A stretch of DNA of 64,000 nt, taken from Agaribacillus aureus. GTDB lineage: Bacteria; Bacteroidota; Bacteroidia; Cytophagales; Cyclobacteriaceae. Location: contig JAUJEB010000005.1 in assembly GCA_030442055.1 (NCBI GenBank), forward strand, positions 186,001 through 250,000, written 5' to 3'. Shown piece after piece: positions 26,542-35,460 of this stretch (its first letter is position 1; each line of letters starts with the position of its first letter). The notes beneath the pieces were generated by a model. That model searched no databases and was not told the DNA's origin. It saw only the letters and a program-made list of their open reading frames with translations. The translations under genes and the position numbers were made by a program.

Positions 26542-29500
26542 ATGATTGAACGTATGATTATCGTCTTGTGGTTATTTTATCCAACCCTTTCTCAATCGGC
26601 ATTATCGCAAGATACAGGTGCTACCTCGGCTAATGAGTATGTGCGGACGGCAGAAATGTTAATAACCTCAAATATTGACAGCGCTATTTTTTATTATAAA
26701 AAGGCAGCAGTTATTTTTAAAAATAATGGTGACTGGGGGGATTATATTAGATGTCGAAATGAAATTGGATATAATTATTATATTTTATCAGAATATTCAA
26801 TGGCTAAAGAGTGTATCCAAACTACTTTAAATATAGGTTTGAAGTATTTGGGGGATACACTTCCTGAGATAGCATTTAGCTATAAGAATATGGGAGTGAT
26901 TTATGGAGGTAAAGGTGATTATAAAAATGAAATTATCAATTATAACAAGGCATTAGAAATTTTACTGAACCATGGAGGGAGTCCCGAAGACATTGCAAAC
27001 ATTTATAATGATATAGGATTTCATTATGGCAACGTCGGTGAGTATGATAAAGAATTAAGTTATTACAACAAGGCATTAGATATCTTTATTACAATTTACG
27101 GGGAGGATAGTGACAAATTCACCGAAATCTATAATAACATTGGCTATTGCTATGGAAATAAAGGTAATAATCGAAAAGAACTTGAATATTACCAAAAGGT
27201 GTTGGCCCTAGAGCTAAAAGCAACGGATCAAAACATCGATGCCCTTGCAAGAGCTCGCAATAACATTGGGTACTGTTATTATTTTGAGGGAGATTATGAT
27301 AAGGCATTGTTATTTTATAACAAAGCGCTAAATAGCTGGCAAGAGATATTTCTGGAGGAAAATTTGAATATTTCTCATAGTTATAATAACATCGGATCTT
27401 GTTACCTTCATTTGAAAGATTTTCAAAAGGCATTAAATTTTTTTGAAAAATCCCTGAAAATAAAAGTCAAATTATCCAAAAATGAAGAAAATGTTTGGGC
27501 GGCTAACGTTTATAGTAACATAAGCCGCAGTTATCTAGGGTTGGGGGATTCTAAAAATGGATTGGAGAATATTGTAAAAGCACTAAAAATTCAAAAGAGG
27601 TTTAAGAAACATATAGATGCGGCAAGGAGCTATGGGATCATGGCTGATTTTTATGTAAAGGAGGAGCCAAAGAAAGCTCTATTTTTTTATAAAAAAGCTA
27701 AAACCAGTTTTATTAATATTTTTGGCAACAAACATCCTTATATAGGTGAAAGCTGTTTAAACTTAGGGAAATACTATTTAAAACAGAAAAAGTGGAATTT
27801 GGCAATTAGGCAATTTCAAAATGCTTTAACAGCTTTAGTCGCTGATTTTGACGATTCAAATATTACTACGAACCCTTTGCTTCACAACATTAGCTCTGAA
27901 ATTACATTGTTAGAGGTTTTGAGATTAAAAGCTGAAACACTTGAAACATTATATACAAATCAGCCCAATACAGATGAATATCTAATAAGCGCATTCAACA
28001 CATATCAGCTTGCTACTAAACTCATTGATACACTTCGATATGATTATACCGAAAGATCGGCACAAAATTTAACAGAAAATTCCATGCCAGTTTATGAAGG
28101 AGCAATCAGGACAGCCTATGAATTGTTTAAGAAAAACCAGGGGATGGAGTACGTTCAACTGGCATTTAAAATAGTTCAAAAAAGTAAAGCCTTTCTATTA
28201 GTACAAGCACTTAACGATGCGGAAGCTAAATATTTTACCGGTATTCCAGATAGCCTCATAGAGAAAGAAAGGATTCTAAAAATCAATTTAGCAAATTATC
28301 AAAAACAACTAAATTTAGCTAGAAATAAAAAGGATTCATCTAAAATAAAAGGTTTTCAGAATATACTTTTTGAATTTAGTGAAGAACATAAAGAATTGAT
28401 CCAAAAACTTGAGTTGAACTATCCAAATTACTATCAATTAAAGCATGAAAGGTATGTATCTACAATTAACAACATCCGTCGTAGCCTGTTAGATGAGAAT
28501 TCTGTGCTCCTAGAATATTTTGTTGGAGAAAGCAGCATATATATCTTTAGTCTTACTAATCAAGAATTTCATGTTTACTCGATCAAAAAGCCATTTGATT
28601 TTGACAACTTGGTTCGGAATTTCAGAAAATCAGTTGGTGATTATAGATTTATAACGGATTCCATATCTTATGCGAATCGACTTTATATTAACTCGGCCCA
28701 CCGCTTATATCAATTGCTATTAAGCAAACCTTTAAATGAAATTAGTATTCCACCGGAAAAAATAACTATTGCCCCTTCTGGAACTTTAGGCTATGTGAAT
28801 TTTGATGTTTTGCTGACCAAACCTCCTATGTCTACCAATGAGTTTAATTTTAAAAACTTAGATTATCTAATCAAGGATTATCAACTAAGTTATATTTATT
28901 CAACAGCTACGTTAATCAATAGGCGTACAACTTCGGGGAAACGTCTCACTAAGCTCAAATTTGGAGGATATGCTTCTGAATATGATTCTTCCTATCCGAT
29001 TAACGGTGATAGTATGCATCATGATTTGACTGCTCAATTGGTCAGAAGTGGCAATCTCCCACTTCTAGGGGCTCTTAAAGAGGTAAAGAAGATATCCCAA
29101 ATGACCGGCGGTGAAGCTTGGGTCGGGAAGTTGTCAACTGAGAGAAATTTTAAAAAAAATGCTGATAGATATGGGATATTACATTTGTCGATGCACGCAT
29201 TGCTAAATGATACAAATCCATTGTTTTCCCAATTACTTTTTACCCAAAGTAATGATTCCATTGAGGATAACCTTCTGAATGTTATGGAAATATATAATAT
29301 GCGTTTCAATGCAGATTTAGTAGTGCTGAGTGCCTGTAACAGCGGCTATGGCAAAATAAAACGAGGTGAAGGGATTATGAGTTTAGCAAGAGCATTTGCC
29401 TATGCTGGCTGCCCTAGTATAGTGATGAGCCTATGGCAAGTTCCGGATGACGAGACATTTACCTTAATGGTGGAATTCTATACTAATATTTTAAAAGGTA

Positions 29501-29760
29501 AGTCCAAAGACCATGCCTTACGGAGTGCAAAATTGCATTACTTAGCACAAACTGAGAACCCGTCTAAGGCACATCCTTTCTTTTGGGCAGCTTTTGTTCC
29601 CTTAGGAGATATGACGGATGTCCAAATTGATAGACCATTTAGCAAGCTATACATTTTAATTTCTGGCACTTTTATGTTTATTGTGTTTCTCGTACTGTAT
29701 TTCTTGTTTTTTCGCCGACGTTCGAAAAGAAAAATATCTGTTCCAACCAATGAAGCTTAA
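26542..29760 (+). CDS. TPR-CHAT protease (caspase-like), membrane-anchored
   Basis: A 1072-residue protein with an N-terminal signal or anchor (about 1-22), about eight tetratricopeptide repeats (residues 50-430; Y-x-N-I-G-x-x-Y pattern with A-L-x-x-Y-x-K-A-L), a helical linker, then a CHAT domain (about 730-1035). The catalytic His is H885 (HLSMHALLN) and the Cys is C932 (VLSACNSGYG), followed by GEGIMSLARAFAYAGCPSIV and HPFFWAAFV-type strands. One transmembrane helix (about 1038-1060) ends in a short basic tail. CHAT proteins are caspase-clan proteases (peptidase family C80/C14-like), often triggered by partner sensing through TPRs. It faces, 2 bases apart, a TPR/one-TM gene on the other strand. 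Confidence 0.9.
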   Translation: MIERMIIVLWLFYPTLSQSALSQDTGATSANEYVRTAEMLITSNIDSAIFYYKKAAVIFKNNGDWGDYIRCRNEIGYNYYILSEYSMAKECIQTTLNIGLKYLGDTLPEIAFSYKNMGVIYGGKGDYKNEIINYNKALEILLNHGGSPEDIANIYNDIGFHYGNVGEYDKELSYYNKALDIFITIYGEDSDKFTEIYNNIGYCYGNKGNNRKELEYYQKVLALELKATDQNIDALARARNNIGYCYYFEGDYDKALLFYNKALNSWQEIFLEENLNISHSYNNIGSCYLHLKDFQKALNFFEKSLKIKVKLSKNEENVWAANVYSNISRSYLGLGDSKNGLENIVKALKIQKRFKKHIDAARSYGIMADFYVKEEPKKALFFYKKAKTSFINIFGNKHPYIGESCLNLGKYYLKQKKWNLAIRQFQNALTALVADFDDSNITTNPLLHNISSEITLLEVLRLKAETLETLYTNQPNTDEYLISAFNTYQLATKLIDTLRYDYTERSAQNLTENSMPVYEGAIRTAYELFKKNQGMEYVQLAFKIVQKSKAFLLVQALNDAEAKYFTGIPDSLIEKERILKINLANYQKQLNLARNKKDSSKIKGFQNILFEFSEEHKELIQKLELNYPNYYQLKHERYVSTINNIRRSLLDENSVLLEYFVGESSIYIFSLTNQEFHVYSIKKPFDFDNLVRNFRKSVGDYRFITDSISYANRLYINSAHRLYQLLLSKPLNEISIPPEKITIAPSGTLGYVNFDVLLTKPPMSTNEFNFKNLDYLIKDYQLSYIYSTATLINRRTTSGKRLTKLKFGGYASEYDSSYPINGDSMHHDLTAQLVRSGNLPLLGALKEVKKISQMTGGEAWVGKLSTERNFKKNADRYGILHLSMHALLNDTNPLFSQLLFTQSNDSIEDNLLNVMEIYNMRFNADLVVLSACNSGYGKIKRGEGIMSLARAFAYAGCPSIVMSLWQVPDDETFTLMVEFYTNILKGKSKDHALRSAKLHYLAQTENPSKAHPFFWAAFVPLGDMTDVQIDRPFSKLYILISGTFMFIVFLVLYFLFFRRRSKRKISVPTNEA

Positions 29761-29762
29761 TT

Positions 29763-30533
29763 TTACTTATCTGGCGCAAAGCGTTCTAATAATTTTTCCG
29801 CTTCGCGTTTTTTATATCCTCTTATCTTTTTTAGAGTTGTTTTAAAAAGCTCAACATCTCCAACTTGAAAATAGGTAAGGCTCAAAAACCACAAGGCTTG
29901 TTCATGATATCTATTTTTAGTTTGATAAACTTTGTCAAACTGTATAATTGCTTTTTGAAAATCTGGGGTGTCTTGGTATAAATAGCATAAACCCAAATAA
30001 AAATTTGCTTCGGAATTGCGGCGATCAGAAACAATAAGTTTTTCTAATTGTACCTTGGCTTCCTCATAGTTTTTATTGTTATATCTAACTATCCAGTCTC
30101 GACCTTGGCTGTCATCACCACCTTTAAGAACTGTCGGATTATCATAATGTTCTTCTAGATAGGTTTGTACTTGCACTTCCATTGTTTGAGGCTGCTGAAG
30201 GAAGTATAACGTAATACCGAGCACAATTAATATTGCTATTGATGCAGCAATGCCACGGTAATTTCTAGATAAAATATTTCGATGCCTGGTTTCATTAATA
30301 TCTACGGTGTCACTAATATTTTTTATAATTTCCAAAGTTTTATTAATATCCTCTTTGTGCTTAAGTAGCTCCTGATTTTTTATAGCAGTATTAACTATTC
30401 TATTTAATTCAACTTTGCTAGCTAACTCGGGATCTGATCTTATTGCGGATTCGAATTCTTTCAATTCAGAGTCTTTTAAAGTCCTTTTCAAGAATTTATC
30501 AATTTTTTCTAACAATTTTAATCTTTCATCCAT
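29763..30533 (-). CDS. TPR protein with one membrane helix, anti-sigma-like layout
   Basis: A 256-residue protein: a cytoplasmic helical N-terminus (1-90) starting MDERLKLLEKIDKFL, a single membrane helix (about 95-113, IAASIAILIVLGITLYF) and an exported C-terminal part with two or three TPRs (YEEAKVQLEKLIV, EANFYLGLCYLYQ, KAIIQFDKVY). The gene follows a sigma-like gene by 4 bases. The layout, with a cytosolic helical region, one TM and a sensing domain, is that of Bacteroidota anti-sigma factors, though the ASD zinc motif is not present. I infer that it holds the sigma-like factor at the membrane; a TPR adaptor for the adjoining CHAT protein is an alternative. Confidence 0.72.
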   Translation of the reverse strand: MDERLKLLEKIDKFLKRTLKDSELKEFESAIRSDPELASKVELNRIVNTAIKNQELLKHKEDINKTLEIIKNISDTVDINETRHRNILSRNYRGIAASIAILIVLGITLYFLQQPQTMEVQVQTYLEEHYDNPTVLKGGDDSQGRDWIVRYNNKNYEEAKVQLEKLIVSDRRNSEANFYLGLCYLYQDTPDFQKAIIQFDKVYQTKNRYHEQALWFLSLTYFQVGDVELFKTTLKKIRGYKKREAEKLLERFAPDK

Positions 30534-30537
30534 TCGG

Positions 30538-31371
30538 TTAATTTTTTGAAATTAGGTCAACCATGAGTATTTCTAGTAATTTATTTTTGCAGCGATATAT
30601 TTTAACTCTACAGAAATCAACAGAATATTTCATTTCCTCTGCAATTTCTTTATGCTTGAGGTTTTCTTTATATGCGAGAGTTAAAATCTCCTTACATTTG
30701 ATATCCAATTTTAGCATTGCCTTATTAACAATATCATATAGATCATTTGTTAAAATCTCCTGATATTCTCCTAGCACATTTGTGTCTTTTATGATGGTTT
30801 CAAATAACTCTTCTATGCAGTTATATAATTTGACCTTGATGTTTTTAACTGGATAGTCTATCTTCTTTGCAATTTCTTTATGCTTAAGTTTCTCTTTATA
30901 AGCAAGGGTTAAAATTTCCTGGCACTTCATATCCAATTTTAGTAATGCCTTATTAACAATATCACTTAGATCTTCAGTAAAAAACTCCTTATATTCTTTT
31001 AACAAGTATATATCATTTAGGATTGTTTCAGGTAATTCTCCTATTAATTTCTCCTTTTTTTTCCGAATAAGTTCTTTTAACCAAATAATTCGACTTATTT
31101 TATTAAAAAACCCAGCAAAATTTTCAGGTTTATATTCATCATTATGGATTTTACCGATTACTATTGTCCAAGTATCATGAAAGTTATCTTCAGCTTCCGT
31201 GCATGTGCCTGAATTATTCAAAATAAAATTGCAAACAGGATGTTTTAACTTACAAACAAGATACTCAAAGACTTTAGAATCATTCTTCTTTATACCATCT
31301 AAAATCTGTTGCTCATCATACTTATTTGCATTCTTTTTCATACTATTCCAATTTTTAAAAAAGGTTATCAT
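30538..31371 (-). CDS. Sigma-70-like factor with tandem duplicated region 4
   Basis: A 277-residue protein. Region 2 occupies about residues 20-105 (DEQQILDGIKKNDSKVFEYL, then EAEDNFHDTWTIVIGKI and a helix ending SRIIWLKELIRKKKEK). Residues about 123-191 and 199-267 are two copies of a region-4-like helix-turn-helix unit, each with D-I-V-N-K-A-x-L-K-L-D, C-x-E-I-L-T-L-A-Y-K-E and L-K-H-K-E-I-A. The copies are 76 codons apart and alike also at DNA level, so the duplication is fairly recent. A GGAGGA sequence 6 bases before the ATG at 31371 fixes the start. The TPR/TM gene follows as its likely regulator. Confidence 0.8.
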   Translation of the reverse strand: MITFFKNWNSMKKNANKYDEQQILDGIKKNDSKVFEYLVCKLKHPVCNFILNNSGTCTEAEDNFHDTWTIVIGKIHNDEYKPENFAGFFNKISRIIWLKELIRKKKEKLIGELPETILNDIYLLKEYKEFFTEDLSDIVNKALLKLDMKCQEILTLAYKEKLKHKEIAKKIDYPVKNIKVKLYNCIEELFETIIKDTNVLGEYQEILTNDLYDIVNKAMLKLDIKCKEILTLAYKENLKHKEIAEEMKYSVDFCRVKIYRCKNKLLEILMVDLISKN

Positions 31372-31377
31372 TGACTT

Positions 31378-31383
31378 TCCTCC
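31378..31383 (-). promoter_or_regulatory. Strong Shine-Dalgarno (GGAGGA) of the sigma-like gene
   Basis: On the minus strand GGAGGA ends 6 bases before the ATG at 31371. Such sites are uncommon in Bacteroidota and here support this start over the internal Met11. Confidence 0.6.
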
Positions 31384-31987
31384 ATTTATGGATGTAGGCG
31401 AAACTGGATGATTCTAACTTTCTATCATTTAAAGCTAAACTATTAACAATCGAACTTAATATGCCTCGACGGTTAGGAAAAATTCCTTAAAAGATTATAG
31501 GAGGTTAAACTTTATTTCTATCTATATTGATTATTCTATCAGTTAAGAGATTTCATATATATATATATATATATGATTCTCAATAAATATTCGGGGATTA
31601 ATAAAAATGTAGAATAAGAAACATTATCAACATTAACAATACCCATCCTTTGGTATTTTTTAATATTGAAACAAAATTTCTTTCCATTCATATCATGATC
31701 TGCAATTAGCACAAAATAGGTTCTTTGCTTTTTATTAACACAAGACTTAGCTCCCTATATCTTATTGCCTGCAACTAGTCACTATTAGCTGATTGACCTC
31801 CTCTCCTTAACCGACACGGGCAAAAGCGGGAAAACCCGGCTCTTGAATTTATTATAAGAATTAGCGAAAAATGTGATAACCATTTATAATTTCTGGAATG
31901 TTCTAAAAGAACATCGATAATAATAAGATGAGAATCTTTATTTGACAACCTAAATATCATTGAAACTTAGTTAATTCCATATTCAAC
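31384..31987. other. Intergenic region with an (AT)10 tract
   Basis: About 600 bases between divergent genes. It holds a run of ten AT units at 31555-31574, which may vary in length between cells and could influence the divergent promoters, and otherwise no recognisable gene. Confidence 0.5.
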
Positions 31988-34900
31988 ATGACTCACGTAA
32001 ATTCATTTTTCACCACTATTTTTCTTAATATTATTCTGGTTATTTTATCCCAGACAATCCCCTTTTCAAATTGCTTTGCTCAACCTATAGCCTGTGCAGG
32101 AACAGATGAAAACATTTGTCAGGGTGAACAGGTACTGCTTGGTTGCAATCCAGTAATAAATGGTGATTTGTATTTTTGGTTTCCTGCGGAAGGCTTAACT
32201 TGTCATGACTGCAAAAATCCGATCGCTTCCCCTGTAATCTCAACTGAATACACCTTGACCGTTACTGATGCGGATGGAAAAACGGCTTCGGATAAAGTAA
32301 TGATTACCATCAATCCAAACCCTAAGCTTGCTGATGAATTTGGCAGTACTGACTTCATTCAATGCACAGGTGGAATATATACCATTGAGGTATGGGATGC
32401 CAGTGAAGTTGAGGGAATAGATATTACCCGATATCAGATCAGTTGGGGCGACGGTACTGCCGGTTATGATTCAAATATTCCACCGGTCAAGCTCTCACAC
32501 AGTTATGCTCCGGGGCAAAGTTATGTTTTAACCTACGAAATCACCGGGTCAAACTCCTGCAGTTCCGTGATTGAATATCCGGTGGTTAATATTACAAATC
32601 CAGCGATATCAACCGGGATTCCGGAAAACGCTAGTGGGTGTGGACCTTTAGAACTTTGCTTCCCAATAAAGGATTTTGAGAACAACGATAACTCGACAGA
32701 ATACCAAGTTTTATTTGGGGATGGGTCTGATACTTTATTCACCCATCCGCCTCCTTCAGAAGTTTGTCATATCTATTCCAAAGAATCATGCTCACAACCT
32801 GGTCAAAGTTTTGAATTTGTTATTAACGCAATAAATGCGTGTGCCACAGGTACAGCAACGGCTTCTCCCATTAAGATATACGCTAAGCCAAAGCCAGAAT
32901 TCACTATCATCTCAGGTTGTGTAAATGAGGTTACCACCTTTGAAAATAACTCTATTGCAGGTTTCAATTCGACTTGTTCCAATAATTCCACAAGATACAT
33001 TTTTAATTATGGTGATGGTTCATCTGATACGCTATTTGACAAATCGTCAGTAGAACACACCTATGCAATCCAGGGAAATTATTTGGTAACATTAACTGCA
33101 AAGAATTCCACTTGTGATTCAGCGGTTTTCAGTACCACCATTTGTATAGGCTCTCCCCCGGTTTCAGCTTTCGATCTTAACGTGATTGACGTTTGTTTAC
33201 CTACGGCTCAAGTAGAAACTGTTAATACAACAGATACTCAAAGCAATTGTGGCCAGGTTGAATTTTTATGGACAATTGATAAACCCGATGGCTATACTTT
33301 TAGGTCTACGGGCACTGAAAGTTCAAATGCATTTAATGATATTATTGATTTTTACAAGGCTGGTTTATATAAGATCAATCTTAGGTATACGAATGGATGT
33401 AATGTGTCGGATAGTAGTATAACTGTTGAAATTCACGAGCAAATTACACTATCTGAGGATAACATAATAGGTTTGCCGGATCAGGCCTGTGCTCCATACA
33501 TTACCAATGTAACCACAGATATCACTCTGCCTGATTCTGAAGGTTATTTGTGGGAAATTTCCGGGACCCCACCCCCCGCACCATTTGGTCCGGATAATCT
33601 ACAAACTCCAGGACAGGTGGTACTTCAACCTGGTAGTTATGTGGTTACACTAGCTGTTTCTAATGATTGCGGGGCATCAAATTCGGTTTCAAAAAATATT
33701 CTAATAGTCGACAAAATAATCGCGGACGCAGGACCAGATACTCTTGTATGTGAAAATGTTCGTCCTATACCTTTAAACGGAAATCCTCCTGGAGGAACAT
33801 GGTCAAAATCAGGGGTTACCCCGGGAACCTGGCCTTGTTTAACGCCTGAAGGATTATTTGATCCGATATGTGCCGGTATTGATCCTGCAGGACATGAACT
33901 GCTGTACACTATTGGTGCTGGCGATTGTGAAAACCAGGATACGCGCTTAATTACCGTAATTAAACCTCCGGATGTAGAAGCAGGTGATGATCTGGAGTTT
34001 TGCAAGAATACCCCACCTTTTGATTTAGATTTAAAGACTGATGTTTCTCCGGCAGGCGGTACCTGGTCAGGTTCTGGAGTAAATAGTGGTATTTTTGATC
34101 CCTCCTCAATTGGATTTGGCAGTTTCAAAATTGACTATGTTATAAATGACCCGAATACCGGTTGTTCCAATTCAGATAATTTCACCATTACCATCCCTGA
34201 AATAATTGTGGACGCTGGAGATGATTTAAAAATATGCAATAATGACCTCGAGTATGATTTAAACACCAAGCCCGATATTTCTCCATCAGGGGGAAATTGG
34301 TCAGGGCCAGGTGTTTCCGATAATTTTTTTGATCCGCGTGTTACAGGAGTTGGGGACTTTAATCTGACATACACTGTTCCTTCCTCTGATCCAAACTCTC
34401 CTTGTACAAACTTTGATAATATTATCATGACCGTCACCAAGGTAGATGTAAGTGCAGGAGCAGATATGCAGATATGCATTAATGGGGGGACGGTTGCATT
34501 AAATTCTAAATCGGATATTTCACCAATTGGAGGAACCTGGTCAGGTCCTGGTGTTTCTGACAATATCTTTGACCCTGGATTAACGGGTGCCGGAGATTTT
34601 GATGTTACATATGAAGTAACGGCTACTGATCAAAATTTTTCATGTACCAACTTTGATGTAATTTCTATTGCGGTAAATGAAATTGTAGTGGAAGCTGGTG
34701 AAGACCTGGAATTTTGTTTCAATAGTAACCCTTTTAATCTTAATTCCAAAATAGATGTATCGCCCCCTAATGGTCAATGGCAAGGCCCCGGCATTACCAA
34801 CGTGATTTTTGATCCCATCCTAGCTGGAATTGGTAAGTATAAAATAGAGTATTCTTATAAGGATCAAAACACTAATTGTCACAATTCAGATTTTATTTTT

Positions 34901-35431
34901 GTTACTACCCATGACTCTCCTTTGGTAGACGCCGGTGGAAACTTTACCATATGTAATAATACCAATGTTCAGGAATTAAGGGCTGCACAGCCTAAAGGTG
35001 GAATCTGGGAAGGGCCCGGAATAACGGATGCTGTATTGGGAAATTTTAGTGCTCATTTATCGGGAGTAGGAAAACATGTGGTAACTTATAGTTTTACCAA
35101 TCAGAATGGTTGTACCCAATCGGATAGTATCGAAATTACCGTTTGTCAGAATCCCAAGGAGGCTGTGAAGGTTCCCACAGCTTTTACGCCTAACGGAGAC
35201 GCTTTGAATGATACTTTTGCTCCAGTGTTAGAACCAACCATAGTAGAATACTGGTTTCAAATTAGCTCTAGGTCAAATGATATAGTCTTCGAAACTTCTG
35301 ACCCAAAGGCCAGATGGGATGGGACTTTTAAGGGTACAGAAGTCCACGGTGTATGTGGCTATAAACTTCATGTCACATTTGCCAGCGGCTTAACGATAGA
35401 TCGAGTCGGTGAAATATTAATAATCAGATGA
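31988..35431 (+). CDS. Secreted PKD/repeat adhesin with T9SS type B sorting domain
   Basis: An 1147-residue exported protein. Signal peptide about 1-31 (NCFAQ). The N-terminal half has a Cys-rich AGTDENICQGEQV module and several PKD-like domains (with RYQISWGDGTAGYD and YIFNYGDGSSDTLF; about residues 120-480). Six tandem modules of about 80 residues follow (about 580-1055), each with A-G-x-D-x-x-x-C, G-G-T-W-S-G-x-G-V and a later C in P-N-x-x-C. The C-terminal part VPTAFTPNGDALNDTFAP to EILIIR is the type B (gliding-associated) sorting domain. The next gene is a PorP/SprF protein 29 bases downstream, the usual pairing for surface adhesins of this class. Confidence 0.87.
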   Translation: MTHVNSFFTTIFLNIILVILSQTIPFSNCFAQPIACAGTDENICQGEQVLLGCNPVINGDLYFWFPAEGLTCHDCKNPIASPVISTEYTLTVTDADGKTASDKVMITINPNPKLADEFGSTDFIQCTGGIYTIEVWDASEVEGIDITRYQISWGDGTAGYDSNIPPVKLSHSYAPGQSYVLTYEITGSNSCSSVIEYPVVNITNPAISTGIPENASGCGPLELCFPIKDFENNDNSTEYQVLFGDGSDTLFTHPPPSEVCHIYSKESCSQPGQSFEFVINAINACATGTATASPIKIYAKPKPEFTIISGCVNEVTTFENNSIAGFNSTCSNNSTRYIFNYGDGSSDTLFDKSSVEHTYAIQGNYLVTLTAKNSTCDSAVFSTTICIGSPPVSAFDLNVIDVCLPTAQVETVNTTDTQSNCGQVEFLWTIDKPDGYTFRSTGTESSNAFNDIIDFYKAGLYKINLRYTNGCNVSDSSITVEIHEQITLSEDNIIGLPDQACAPYITNVTTDITLPDSEGYLWEISGTPPPAPFGPDNLQTPGQVVLQPGSYVVTLAVSNDCGASNSVSKNILIVDKIIADAGPDTLVCENVRPIPLNGNPPGGTWSKSGVTPGTWPCLTPEGLFDPICAGIDPAGHELLYTIGAGDCENQDTRLITVIKPPDVEAGDDLEFCKNTPPFDLDLKTDVSPAGGTWSGSGVNSGIFDPSSIGFGSFKIDYVINDPNTGCSNSDNFTITIPEIIVDAGDDLKICNNDLEYDLNTKPDISPSGGNWSGPGVSDNFFDPRVTGVGDFNLTYTVPSSDPNSPCTNFDNIIMTVTKVDVSAGADMQICINGGTVALNSKSDISPIGGTWSGPGVSDNIFDPGLTGAGDFDVTYEVTATDQNFSCTNFDVISIAVNEIVVEAGEDLEFCFNSNPFNLNSKIDVSPPNGQWQGPGITNVIFDPILAGIGKYKIEYSYKDQNTNCHNSDFIFVTTHDSPLVDAGGNFTICNNTNVQELRAAQPKGGIWEGPGITDAVLGNFSAHLSGVGKHVVTYSFTNQNGCTQSDSIEITVCQNPKEAVKVPTAFTPNGDALNDTFAPVLEPTIVEYWFQISSRSNDIVFETSDPKARWDGTFKGTEVHGVCGYKLHVTFASGLTIDRVGEILIIR
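33720..35150 (+). repeat. Six tandem ~80-residue Ig-like modules within the adhesin
   Basis: Six coding repeats of roughly 240 bases each. All carry the AG-D-x-x-x-C start and a GGTWSG-type centre; modules 3 and 4 are the closest to each other (both GPGVSDN at the same place). This is protein-level repetition and not a noncoding array. Confidence 0.75.
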
Positions 35432-35460
35432 AATATTAAATTTTTAAACCCCAACGTAAA

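Noticed and set aside
31826-31840. GC-richer hairpin GCGGG-AAAA-CCCGGC
   Set aside because: The stem needs a bulge and no T run follows; it is not near the end of a transcript.
33720-35150. Regular repeats that might be read as a CRISPR array
   Set aside because: They are protein-coding modules of about 240 bases with diverged sequence; no short identical repeats with spacers occur anywhere in the window.
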